From: Cliona cf. orientalis
Taxonomy: Eukaryota > Porifera > Demospongiae > Clionaida > Clionaidae
NCBI GenBank assembly: GCA_963930775.1
Contig: OZ005689.1
Location: 8,382,854-8,446,853 of the forward strand
DNA length: 64,000 nt
Reading direction: 5' to 3'
Made by a program: the position numbers and the translations under genes. The notes beneath the pieces were generated by a model, which made no database searches, was not told where the DNA came from, and worked only from the letters and a program-made list of their open reading frames with translations. Each line of letters opens with the position of its first letter. The stretch's first letter is position 1. This document shows, one piece after another, positions 54,859 through 64,000 of the stretch.

Positions 54859-55546
54859 AAGGGCTTATCGACCGCCGAAGGCGGGAGAGGGCATGTAACT
54901 ACGTGACCCATCAAAATTCAAACCGTGTCTATATTTAGTAACTACCGCAAACCGGATATAAGCGCCGCATCTATGCGCAAGCGCAGAATACCAGTCTGGC
55001 CCAGCCCAGTAATTTGTACCGCGGTCCGCGGTCTCTGATCTAGAGCCATATGGCTGTCTAGGACGTAGCTAGATCGAAATGCAGCACTCTGGAGGTGAGC
55101 CTGAAGGCAGTAGCCACGATCTCACAGTCGTCTTCGTGGCCCGTCGTTGACATCGCACTACTCTGGAATGTACCGCCGATCTTAGCGAACGATCTCCTTC
55201 GTACATTGTCACTGAGAGGTGATGATCGCGCTCGAATTCGTTGATATTTCTTAACAACTCGTCCAGAGGCCACACGTAAAGGCGACGGAGTGGAAACTAA
55301 AGGACTCCTACGGTGGCCCTGACTCCTGCTCGATATCTCCAGCTGGCTCTGCCTTGTCACGTTGCCAGAATAACCACACCCCCTAACGTTATCTCCGTAA
55401 ATCTTCCCTCACATCGTATAACTTCGAATAGTTACAAACTATTTATAGTATATCCGGCCCGAGCGTTTGAATTAATTTTTGATGGTTACACAGTACATAT
55501 ACGTAGTTACATGCCCTCTCCCGCCTTCGGCGGTCGATAAGCCCTG
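54859..55546. mobile_element. TIR element, about 690 bp, AGGGCTTATCGACC ends
   Basis: About 45-bp inverted ends: AGGGCTTATCGACCGCCGAA, GGCGGGAGAGGGCATGTAAC and TACGT at the left, mirrored at the right (to 55546). Flanks TTATTAT on both sides suggest the target duplication. A 100-codon minus-strand open frame inside has no recognisable motif and I do not call it. Confidence 0.8.
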
Positions 55547-55734
55547 TTATTATCATATGGTACGTTGGTCACGTATATACCCAGTGATGCTGTATGGATC
55601 TATAGAGCATTCAGCAGTCTCATGTGGTCCGTATATCGAATTTCAAATAATACACTTGTTCCTGAACACTAAGCAGAAAAAAAAAATTGTCCAAAAACCA
55701 CCATATAATTGAGCTGGGTGCATAGTGGAACCAT

Positions 55735-55990
55735 ACAATGCAAGCAGGCTGCCTAAATTTCAATTTTGTCAAAAAAATTGGTGAAGGTCGTCAGGTTTAT
55801 GTGCGCGCGTACGCGCGTGGCCCCGCCCCTCACGTAGCGCGTGGGCGGAAACATTGCAAACGCATGGCTTACCTGTACAAACATATGGGGAAACTTCAAA
55901 GGGCCGTAACTTTGATTCTAAGGCGTGAATCAAAATTCCTGTAAGGTCAAATCTCTGCATTCGAGCCATTCTGCGCGCTGGTGCAAAAAA
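55735..55990. repeat. Dispersed repeat, inverted copy of 21110-21400
   Basis: Same sequence blocks as 21.1-21.4 kb in opposite orientation, including GCGTGGGCGGAAACATTGCA and ATATGGGGAAACTTCAAAGG. Non-coding. Confidence 0.7.
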
Positions 55991-56640
55991 TGTGTCCCCA
56001 AGTGATAATTAATTAATTGATTAGTGTTTAATTATAGTGTTTAACTATAATGAAAAACTTGACCACATCCCCAGTAGCTACATAGTTCTAATGGTGCATG
56101 TGGTAAAAGGTCGTCAATATACACATCGATGCCGGGGCCTCAATCGCAGAGATGGAGTCTAAGACCGACTCTCGACTTCGAGTTTCGATGCTTCAATCAA
56201 AGGAGATGAACTCGATAGCACGGTACAGCTTCCGAACTTCAGATCGGTTGTGGCATGACGCGTGCTATAAATAGCGCAAGGCTAGCTTTATTTATCCACA
56301 GGATTACGTCAGCCAAGAGAACGCGTGAAGTTCGGCCAGCATACTTGTCGGAGAAAGTAGCACTCAGCTTTTAATGTATTCGCTGGGTATGTATGTAAGT
56401 TAATATATGATTCTATCAATTTTCAGGTCTCAGAAGTGTTCTGTAAAGGCTCTGAATTTTAGCGCTATGACGACATAGGTTACATCATAATTACAACATA
56501 ATTACCTTATAACCACAAAAAAGTAAATTTATACTGGGGATGTAATATTCCTGCATAATGCAGTAGATGCATGAAATAGCCATAGGCTAGTACGTGCATG
56601 CACCTATTCAAAAATAACTAATGAGCACAAGGTAGAGAAT
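55991..56640. other. Intergenic sequence
   Basis: Mixed sequence with an ATAAATATTAATTAATTAAT run near 56650. I see no supported gene or element. Confidence 0.4.
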
Positions 56641-56644
56641 AAAA

Positions 56645-58040
56645 ATAAATATAAATATTAATTAATTAATAGCTCTTTTAAAGATAGCGAGTGAGGGAGA
56701 AGCTAGTACTTCTTCAGGAAAAGAATTTCACGTTGAGATTGTCTTAGGAAAGGAGGAGTTAATAAAGGCATTAGAGTGACAACTAAACTGCTGGAGCTGA
56801 TACCTATTGCTGTGCCTTGTAAAATGTGAGACAGTTCTTGGTTCCACTGGAGCACTTTCAAAATCCATATTACATATAGCATAAGCCTGCCTGATCTCTT
56901 CGAGTGATCAGAGATGGCAAATGAGCTCGATTGAGTGCTTCATCATAACCCAGAGACCAATCTTTTAAGCAGATTCTTAGGGCAAAGTGTTGAACTTTCT
57001 CTATGGCAGCTCTGTCCTTAACTAGGTGTGGAGACCAGACAAGTGACGCATATTCCAAGTGCGGGCGGATGAAGGAACAATATAGTTTAAGGAGGGTTTG
57101 CGAACTTGAGTGTTCATAAAATTTTCTGTACAGCAAACCAACTAATCTCCTTGCCCTATTGACTATGAAATTAATATGACTGGACCATGAGAAATTTGGA
57201 CAGAAAATCAGGCCAAGGTACTTGTACTGCTTGACAAAATTTAGCTGGTTACCCGTAAGTATTAGGGGGTGGTAGAGGATAGTATTTTTTCCTAGTGAAC
57301 AGCATAGCACAGCATTTTCCAGAATGCAACTTAAGGTGATATTCCTCAATCCAATCTGCTATGGAATTAACGTCGCTCTGTAATTGCACATAATCATCTG
57401 GTGTCGTTATTACTCGATATAAAGCAATATCATCAACAAAAAGACTGCCAACTGAAACCTGGCTGGTCACCTCGTTAATATATACCAGAAAAAGCAGAGG
57501 TCTAAGAACCGACCCCTGAGGCACACCGGACAGCACAGAGAGTTCATCAGATGATTCTCCTTCAACAACAACAGTTTGTTTCCTGTTGGTCAGACAACTG
57601 TGCAACCAATAACAAATAGTCATCCAGCCCAATCATTTGCTTTTTCTCCATTAAAGCCTTATGTGGCACCGAGTCAAAAGCCTTACGGATATCAAAAAAT
57701 ATGGTACATACATGTACTTTATATCCCATATCCAAGGCCTGTAGGCATGTGTTTGTGGTTGAAAGCAGAGCAGAAATAGTAGAACGTCCAGGAATGAAAC
57801 CCCATTGGTTGGAAGAGATTGGGGCTACTTCCTCCAAGTGATCCATGATGATGGAAGCAATATGACGCTCCAAGACCTTACTAACAATTGGGAGAATTGA
57901 GAAATTGGTCTATAATTCGCTGGGGAGGTCATCTCATCTGCCTTAGGGATTGGAACAATTCTGGCCACTTTCCAGCCGTTAGGACAACATCCAGAATTAA
58001 TACTCTGATTGTGACGCTTGTGGACTGTATCCATCGATTT
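56645..58040 (-). pseudogene. CR1/jockey-like LINE reverse transcriptase, frameshifted, 5'-truncated
   Basis: Reading along the minus strand and allowing frame changes: CPNGWKVARIVPIPKADEMT and SPANYRPIS (near 57950), QWGFIPGRSTISALL and IFFDIRKAFDSVPHKAL (57800-57640), LSVLSGVPQGSVLRPLLFLV and the FVDDIALYR catalytic box (57540-57420), WIEEYHLKLHSGKC, YKYLGLIFCPNFSWSSHI, SFIRPHLEYASLVWSPHLVK and a tail ending near 56650. At least three frame changes and no endonuclease domain, so a dead 5'-truncated copy. Confidence 0.85.
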
Positions 58041-58109
58041 AAAGCATCGATATCGTTATGCTTATGAGTCGCTCAAAATGCCCAAATCTCCAGATCTGGC
58101 CATTTTTAT

Positions 58110-58467
58110 GACGACAGCACAACCGATTCCTTTATCTTTACCCCTGCGCATGCGTGCAGGGTAATTATATGATCACCATATCTGCATGTAATATTATTGT
58201 TATGGAAATGACTATTATTAGTCCACCTATTACTATTTTTAGCAAGTATATGCATGCAACCAGAAGGGCATGCAGCTGAACTGTAATGTGGCTACTACCA
58301 TAATTTTATTATAGTATGGGGTTTGTACTGATCATAACATTGGGAAGTGTGGTCAGTGATAATTACATCAAGGGGCCAACTGGACAGTCATCTAAGGGTG
58401 TTGGGAATAATCTTGGTCCTATTCCAGATTCAAACTGTAAACAACTCTAGGACTGGGACATTTTCTA
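58110..58467. repeat. Dispersed repeat, copy of 46088-46475
   Basis: Direct-orientation second copy, abutting the truncated 5' end of the LINE. Confidence 0.85.
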
Positions 58468-58811
58468 TTCTTCGAATCATCATTGACAAGCTTGCATGCT
58501 AACAACTTGATGGAGATTCCCAACTTTAGTATTATATCTGCCAGTCTATAGAACTTTTAAATTACATTTTTGTGATTAGAAGGAAAATTAAACTTTGTCT
58601 ATGAGATGAGGAAATTCAGGACATAGATGGAACTTTTCTGGGGCTTAAGAGTAATTATCTAGGCGGTATCATAATATTATGTAAGATTATTCACTGAGGG
58701 AAACGATGGAACTTTGCGTGATCATGAGAATTATAATTAGTACTATGCATGATCATCTCATATTACTATTAATTTTATGAATATCTTCTATTCTGAAGTC
58801 ATCTATATAAT

Positions 58812-58954
58812 AGTTAGAGACCGAGTCCAAGGTCTCTACGCATTTTAAGAGACCCGAAGACCCGAGGCTGTAGCATCCCGAGCAAAGCGAGGGTGCTACT
58901 AAGGGCCTGAGCGTCTCTTAAAAGCGTAGAGACCATTGGACGAGGTCTCTAACT
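58812..58954. mobile_element. 143-bp MITE, AGTTAGAGACC ends
   Basis: AGTTAGAGACCGAGTCCAAG then GTCTCTACGC at the left pairs with GCGTAGAGACCATTGGACGA then GGTCTCTAACT at the right. Internal AAGAGAC/GTCTCTT arms extend the fold. Non-coding. Confidence 0.8.
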
Positions 58955-59045
58955 GATTTAGAATAATATAGCAACTGTACACTGTGGTAGTTGACCCGAG
59001 GACAAGGCTACTGTTGCACTGTGCATCTTTCTTTGCCCTTGGCTA

Positions 59046-59140
59046 TATACTTGTAGGTGTCTATGAAACTTGTAGGTCTCTATGAGAACTTGTAGGTCTC
59101 TATGAAAGCTTGTAGGTCTCTATGAGAAATAGAGACCTCT
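59046..59140. repeat. 19-20-bp tandem repeat, about 4 copies
   Basis: CTTGTAGGTCTCTATGARA repeats about four times, sharing GGTCTCTA with the neighbouring MITE ends. Confidence 0.85.
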
Positions 59141-60138
59141 GAGTGTCCAATCAGATCACAGTATTTGTATTCTAAATTATTCAATTTGTGCATGCATGTA
59201 GGAATGATGAACAACTCTGTAGCATACATTAATATTTTTATATTATTATGAGAAAGGTACATAATAACAGTCCAGGCATGTAGGTAGTTCCGGGAATCAA
59301 TCTCTTATTAAGAGTCCTATTGTAATATGGTGTCATAGTGTCACATGACCCCCCTAAAGTTGTCCCCCCAAATACTGTACCCTAGGACGGTATGTCCTCG
59401 GGGACGTACTACACTGGAGTGGGGTGGCTCCTTGGGACATTGGACACTAGAGCTACGTGTCCTTTCTAGGGCCATATGTGTCCTCACAGCCTAATCTCCC
59501 CGTACAGTATCAGTAAACTTCAGCCTTCAGGAAAAAATGATTGGGTAGCTAGTTATTAAGCAGGAATCACAAAATTGCTGACTGGTTGTTCAACATTCAA
59601 ACGTAATGATAATTAGATGAATAAATTATTGTTGAAATTGCATTTGATCAGGCCAAGCGACTTCTTTGTCGTAGGTATAATTATAGTACACACAACAAAG
59701 TACTCTCTTGGTCTCTCTTCCAATTTCCCCCCTGCTGTGATCACCGGTACCTTTGACAAGGGCAGAGGCTGCATAGCTATGCATGCTGTACACGCAAGGG
59801 CTTAGGCTTAAAGAATAATCTGAGGGCATGCTCCCACAGGAAATAGTGATTTGACATTTTTGGCCCTCATGTAGCAAGTGCTTATGAGAGCACTAATGGA
59901 ATACAAAAAGGTATACTGGTACTTATACTGGATTAGGCACTAGTCTATATATTATGTACATCAGTCCCTGGGATATCCCCTCATGCACTGCAATGTCACA
60001 CTTGTACTATGTATGCATGAATTAAGCATAACGTATAATAATATTATTGTATCTGTGGAGATTGATTTTCATTTAGTGCAAACTTTCTAGCGGAATGAAC
60101 TTTTGGGTAACCAAATGAAATAATATATAAATATTATA

Positions 60139-60400
60139 TTAGGCCAAGCAAAATTGATTATTAGTTTCTCATCCTATGTTCAGGAATTTCCCCAGGCGGG
60201 AGGGTGGCTTTTTATTTTATTTTTTGTCATGAATATCATTAAATGTCATCATGAATTTCATTAAAAATGGGCGAGTCTATGACGTAATGCCTTGTGCAGA
60301 TAGTTTTAATGATATTCATGAAATAAAATGTGGTCAGGCAGAGGAAAAACTAGAGGCGGGCGGGGATGAGAAACTAATATTCAATTTTATTTGGCCTTAT
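60139..60400. mobile_element. TIR element, TAGGCCAARCAAA family, copy 2
   Basis: TAGGCCAAGCAAAATTGATT...TAGTTTCTCATC at the left and GATGAGAAACTAATATTCAA...TTTGGCCTTA at the right, matching the ends at 18976-19531. Contains a paired ATTTCATTAAAAATGGGCG interior also similar to the first copy. Non-coding. Confidence 0.8.
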
Positions 60401-60537
60401 GCTGTAATACAAAGATAATCATCCATAAATGAAATAAATGTCCACCATGGAAATTAAGAGTCATGAGGCATGCATGCAGACAGGTGGTTTAGTAATGCCA
60501 AGAAAATAATATTATGTTTTAATATTACCGTGTTTAT

Positions 60538-61794
60538 GCTAATAGAACGCATGATCCAATTACCGCAAGAAAATTCAATTCCAGGAATTGTTTGTATTCC
60601 ATTAGAACGGAAGCGACTGTCTGTAATTATTTTCTATGAATCCAATTAGCGCAATAGTGCTAAGGTGAGGCTATTGCGCATGCTCAAACCGCGTGCTGCA
60701 CGGTTAAACCACACCTGCTTAGTAATAAACCGTCGCTCTGTCTCTCGGACTCGTTGCTACTAAGTTATAGTTAACCAAATCGCAAGTGTCGTTCGTCGTT
60801 CATGAGGGTGCTAAACTACACTCGGGACTGACCTTAGTTGGAACTGCACTAAGTCCAGCAGCCAGGGCCTCAGGCTTCGATCAGCACGATTCATCGATAA
60901 CCATACTACTTTCTCCTGAACATATTTGTGTACACAACAAAAATCATCCTCAAAATTCACCTAATTTTCCAATCTAATATTACTATATTTATTGTTGTTG
61001 CAAAAAAATAAATAAATAAATAAATAAAAAAAGAAAAAAAGAAAAACAACTCATATTACCTCCATTGAACTTTCCCAATCATATTATCTCTATTGAACAT
61101 TCCCAAATGGCTAATTTCTCGATCGCACTTTACTGATGTGTATATACAACGGAAATCACTCTCCCTAATCTGACAAATCTGTATAATATTATCTCTATTG
61201 AACCTTATGGCAAAAATTTTTTACTACTTTCTCCTGAACATTTGTGTACATAACAAAAATCATCCTCAAAATTCACCTAATTTGCCAATCTAATATTACT
61301 ATATTTATTGTTGTTGCAAAAAAAAAAAAAAAAAAAAAAAAAGAAAGCCCTTTCCCACCTTCCCCTCTCTATCTACCTCTATCTACCTCTCCTTTCACCC
61401 TCCACCCCCTTGATTATTAACTATTCTATGTACAATTCCCCGAGGCTCCTGCAGGATTATGTATATATCTCTCATATTATATGACACTCTCTTTATTATA
61501 TTATTATCACTTTATTAATTTTATATAAAATTGTTGTCACATGGGCCAAACTTGTGGTCTGCCGCCTAGAGGCGTGACTTTAAAATAAAATTCAATTCAA
61601 TTCAATTCATGCGGCGCGGCTGTCCATCGATAGCCACTATTCGTCGTCGCTCAAAGCTATGCTAATTGTTCTATTACAACGCAACATCTAATTAACGCAA
61701 GAAAATTCACTTCCTGGAATTGTTTTGACTCTAATTGTACGCAAACCAGATTTGAAATTATTTTTTTGCTTGCGTTCTATTAGCATAAACACGG
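60538..61794. mobile_element. TA-flanked TIR element, about 1.26 kb
   Basis: Ends CCGTGTTTATGCTAATAGAA then CGCA and their complement, flanked by TA (60536-60537 and 61795-61796). Subterminal CAATTCCAGGAA boxes occur in inverted orientation near both ends. The interior holds a direct repeat (60905-61015 and 61226-61345, ATCATCCTCAAAATTCACCT), a poly-A run and an ATTCAATTCA tail, possibly an embedded retroposon. No transposase. Tc1/mariner/pogo-type by TA target only. Confidence 0.75.
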
Positions 61795-61839
61795 TATAGA
61801 CTACCGGTATACGTACAACGTAGTCTATACTATGGTGAT

Positions 61840-62040
61840 CCGGGATTATAGTGCCCACCAGATTGTTGGGTGTGGTCCCACTTTTAGCTTCGCAGCGCTG
61901 TGCAATGAAAAAAACCATGTATTTGCACACGCATCATACTCATGCACGGACGGAGTGCATATGATCGGCGCATTAAACTGGAAACTGAGTTTTGAGTCAA
62001 GTATTTCTTCAGCTTTTAAGGCCACTCCAAATCAATCAAT
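61840..62040 (+). repeat. Orphan copy of the GTPase 5' region
   Basis: Collinear with 53548-53690: GTGCCCACCAG, GTTGGGTGTGGTCCCAC, GCAGCGCTGTGCAATGAAAA, GTATTTGCACACGCA, TATTTCTTCAGCTTTTAA. No Walker A motif follows. Either a promoter-containing repeat or the remnant of a second GTPase gene. Confidence 0.65.
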
Positions 62041-62616
62041 AGTTTCTGGTCACCCGCCCGCATGACATTTTGAAAAGCCAGTTTATGAGGACTATAATGA
62101 TATTCATAGAAAAGATGACGTAAAATTACAGTCATCATAATTATTATGATACTCTCGAGATCTCGATCTCAAGCTCATTCATTACCTTGCTGCACATGGT
62201 GAATCGAATACTCTAACTTTCACTGTGTCATACCAGTTTGTCATCCTCCAAAATTTTACATGATCAAACTCAAATACATGGTCAAATGAAAGTTATTGTC
62301 ATTTTGCCCATATATGGTCAAACATGCAGCAAATATATGGTCAAAATTCAAGAAGATCCCCTTACATAATCATCACGGATATGATGTATCTATTAGTTAA
62401 TTGGACCGACATGACGTTAACAGAATCACCGCCAGAATCCGCGTTCGCTAATAAAAATTCGCGATCGCGTGCATAGACGTACACTCACGATCCTTACCGT
62501 ATGTAATCTCGTTCACGGACCCGCCCCCTTTAGGGCGGAGTCTGGGGACTTGACCATTTCGCTCCGCTCCTACGTGGAGTGTATTGTATGGTATTAAAGC
62601 AGTATGGTAAGCATAG

Positions 62617-62757
62617 TGGAGTAGTGGCCGAAAGGCAAACTGCTTCTAGAGATTACTTGAAATATGCACTAAACAACGTTAAATGGGTGGTTCATCCCTT
62701 AAGTAACCTCTAGAAGCGATTTACCTCTCAGTTAGCGCTTCCGCCACTACGCGCATT
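62617..62757. repeat. Foldback element
   Basis: GGAGTAGTGGCCGAAAGGCA and CTGCTTCTAGAGATTACTT are mirrored by AAGTAACCTCTAGAAGCG and GCTTCCGCCACTACGC with about 40 nt between. Imperfect but extensive pairing. Confidence 0.65.
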
Positions 62758-62994
62758 GGTTTGGTCACGTAGCTATTCTTTGTACTTGCGCTTATGATTA
62801 ATATTGCGTTGTCGCGAACGTTTTTGAGGACCTCGCCGATTTGTGGTGCGGTTTCTATCTTACCTAGGGTGGATCTACTCGAAAACACCGAAGTGGATTG
62901 GTTTTGCATACTTTCACTTTTTCGGTTGGACACCCTACATGTAGGTCATTTAGATCTTTACGTAAAAGTAGGAAAATTGCCATGATTCTATCAT

Positions 62995-63342
62995 GGGAAG
63001 ATTTTACGTGACTTCTCCCTTGGGTTAATCATGGGGAGATTTTACGTGACTTCTACCATGATCTAATCATGGGAGGATTTTACGTCACATGTAAAGTATT
63101 CCCAATGTTTACATTCGTTCACTTTATATGGGAAGATTTTACGTAAGGTCAAAGTTCTTACGTAAAATCTTCCCATGTAATACTGACTTACCAACACAAT
63201 AATCAGGGGGTGCTTTATGTGTGACCTCTGACCTCACGTAAAATCTCCCCAGATATATACAATGCATAGGTATGTGGGCTGATAATACTGCAACAACCCA
63301 CTGCTCATACAGATGGACTTTAACCTCACGTAAAACCTTCCC
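62995..63342. repeat. Cluster of seven GGGAAGATTTTACGTGA motifs, symmetric orientation
   Basis: Forward copies at 62995, 63033, 63071 and 63130; reverse copies at 63158, 63234 and 63326. Each is 17 bp with at most two or three changes from GGGRAGATTTTACGTSA. The inner pair (63130-63146 and 63158-63174) forms a perfect hairpin with an 11-nt loop. They could be binding sites upstream of the gene at 63944 or debris of nested foldback elements. Confidence 0.8.
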
Positions 63343-63943
63343 AGATATAAACAATGAATGTATTGTGGGATGACATTAATGCCAGCAAAAGTTATGCTGT
63401 AAGTAAAAGTGGCCATATATAGGCTGCCCTTTGACCCCAGGAAGATATTAAATATACACACCATAAACTCATCGGGCACATTGATATTAATTTCAAGGTT
63501 ACAAACGCAACAATGATCCGACTTATGGGAGCCAAATAAAGTCATGAGCATGATAATTGCATACCTGAGTAGGAATTTAGTTGTCGCGGTGTCAGAGGGA
63601 ATGGATTTGTAGAAGTACGAGGTATTCTAGCTTTATCCCATGGGTCCGGAGTGGGTTCAGCTGAGTGGGTTGGACCGGAGTTGATCTCGAAACGATCGAC
63701 GATGGTGCTCGTCTTTACATTAATCAAAATTAATGTTTAACCAGCTCAGCAAATATTGATAGATTTACTGCGCACGCGCACTTGGCAAAGCTGTAGCCCG
63801 CGCGCATCTACTACGGTGCATCTCTGCACATTGATCAGCCCCACCCCCGTCAGAAACATTCAGAAATCTGATTGGTTGGTTGGTTAAGCGGGCGCGGGAT
63901 TCTTCCATTTGCATAGTCTGAAAGTGTTTCAGGTTAGCTAGCT

Positions 63944-64000
63944 ATGGCTATTAGCAAGTTCAGTGTGCGAATGCTAGTCTTGGTTGTGATGTGCTGGAGT
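63944..64000 (+). CDS. 5' end of a secreted or membrane protein gene (cut by window edge)
   Basis: ATG at 63944 opens MAISKFSVRMLVLVVMCWS, a typical signal-peptide start, running off the window. The preceding sequence GTTAGCTAGCTATGG gives a good initiation context, and the G+C-richer stretch 63760-63900 with GCGCACGCGCA may be its promoter. Product unknown. Confidence 0.5.
   Translation, partial: MAISKFSVRMLVLVVMCWS

Noticed and set aside
55058-55360. 100-codon minus-strand frame rich in Arg/Ser
   Set aside because: It lies wholly within a TIR element, with no motif, and is overlapped by other frames of similar length.
62721-62933. 70-codon minus-strand frame (PQIGEVLKNVRDNAILIISA)
   Set aside because: The composition looks protein-like, but it overlaps the foldback arm at 62617-62757, has no ATG at its start and no neighbouring exon. 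Left uncalled.

Overview
The window is eukaryotic and most likely comes from an early-branching animal, probably a demosponge. That is inference. The support is AT-rich spacers, short introns with clean GTAAGT/AG borders, tandem arrays of Ig/FN3 surface receptors with signal-peptide exons, a GABA-B-like class C GPCR, a kinase N-lobe of the type expanded in sponges, an AIG1-type GTPase, and a very high density of DNA transposons, MITEs, DIRS and LINE remnants. No prokaryotic operons or CRISPR arrays are present.

Layout. 1-3.0 kb: a non-autonomous element with 102-bp TIRs and 9-bp target duplications (388-1860), an alternating 12-unit motif array, and a broken kinase fragment. 3.7-12.2 kb: two minus-strand Ig/FN3 receptor genes, both with frame defects. 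12.7-20.4 kb: a large inverted duplication, one arm loaded with three more transposons, enclosing a ~230-bp satellite and a two-exon gene for a secreted-leader multi-pass membrane protein I cannot assign. 20.5-25.2 kb: a third Ig/FN3 gene, decayed, with LINE and helicase debris in its introns. 26.8-29.7 kb: a perfect 404-bp palindrome and a single-exon class C GPCR with one in-frame TAG. 31-37.6 kb: a second copy of the motif array plus kinase fragment, a fourth truncated Ig gene, a copy of the 25-27.5 kb spacer and GPCR tail, and a 288-bp tandem array carrying four identical tRNA-like Pol III units.

37.7-44.3 kb: perfect hairpins, then a minus-strand DIRS/Ngaro-like retrotransposon (gag, RT-RNase H, tyrosine recombinase) with 318-bp repeats and an internally deleted recombinase. 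46-48 kb: LINE tail and hairpin MITEs. 48.0-53.5 kb: the highlight, an apparently complete Mutator-like transposon (34-bp TIRs, 9-bp target duplication) whose 13 exons join in one open frame of about 1125 codons, fusing a Ulp1/SENP-type cysteine protease with all catalytic residues to a MULE DDE transposase with a SWIM zinc finger. It sits directly 5' of an AIG1 GTPase that is itself split by a MITE. 54.8-63.4 kb: MITEs, a broken LINE reverse transcriptase, dispersed repeats, and a cluster of seven copies of a 17-bp motif. The right edge begins a new gene with a signal peptide.

The 1-38 kb part reads as a locally amplified receptor cluster (kinase fragment + Ig/FN3 gene + GPCR modules) repeatedly duplicated and then eroded. 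The 38-64 kb part is mostly transposon-derived. All exon joins were made by eye from splice consensus and reading phase, with no transcript data.
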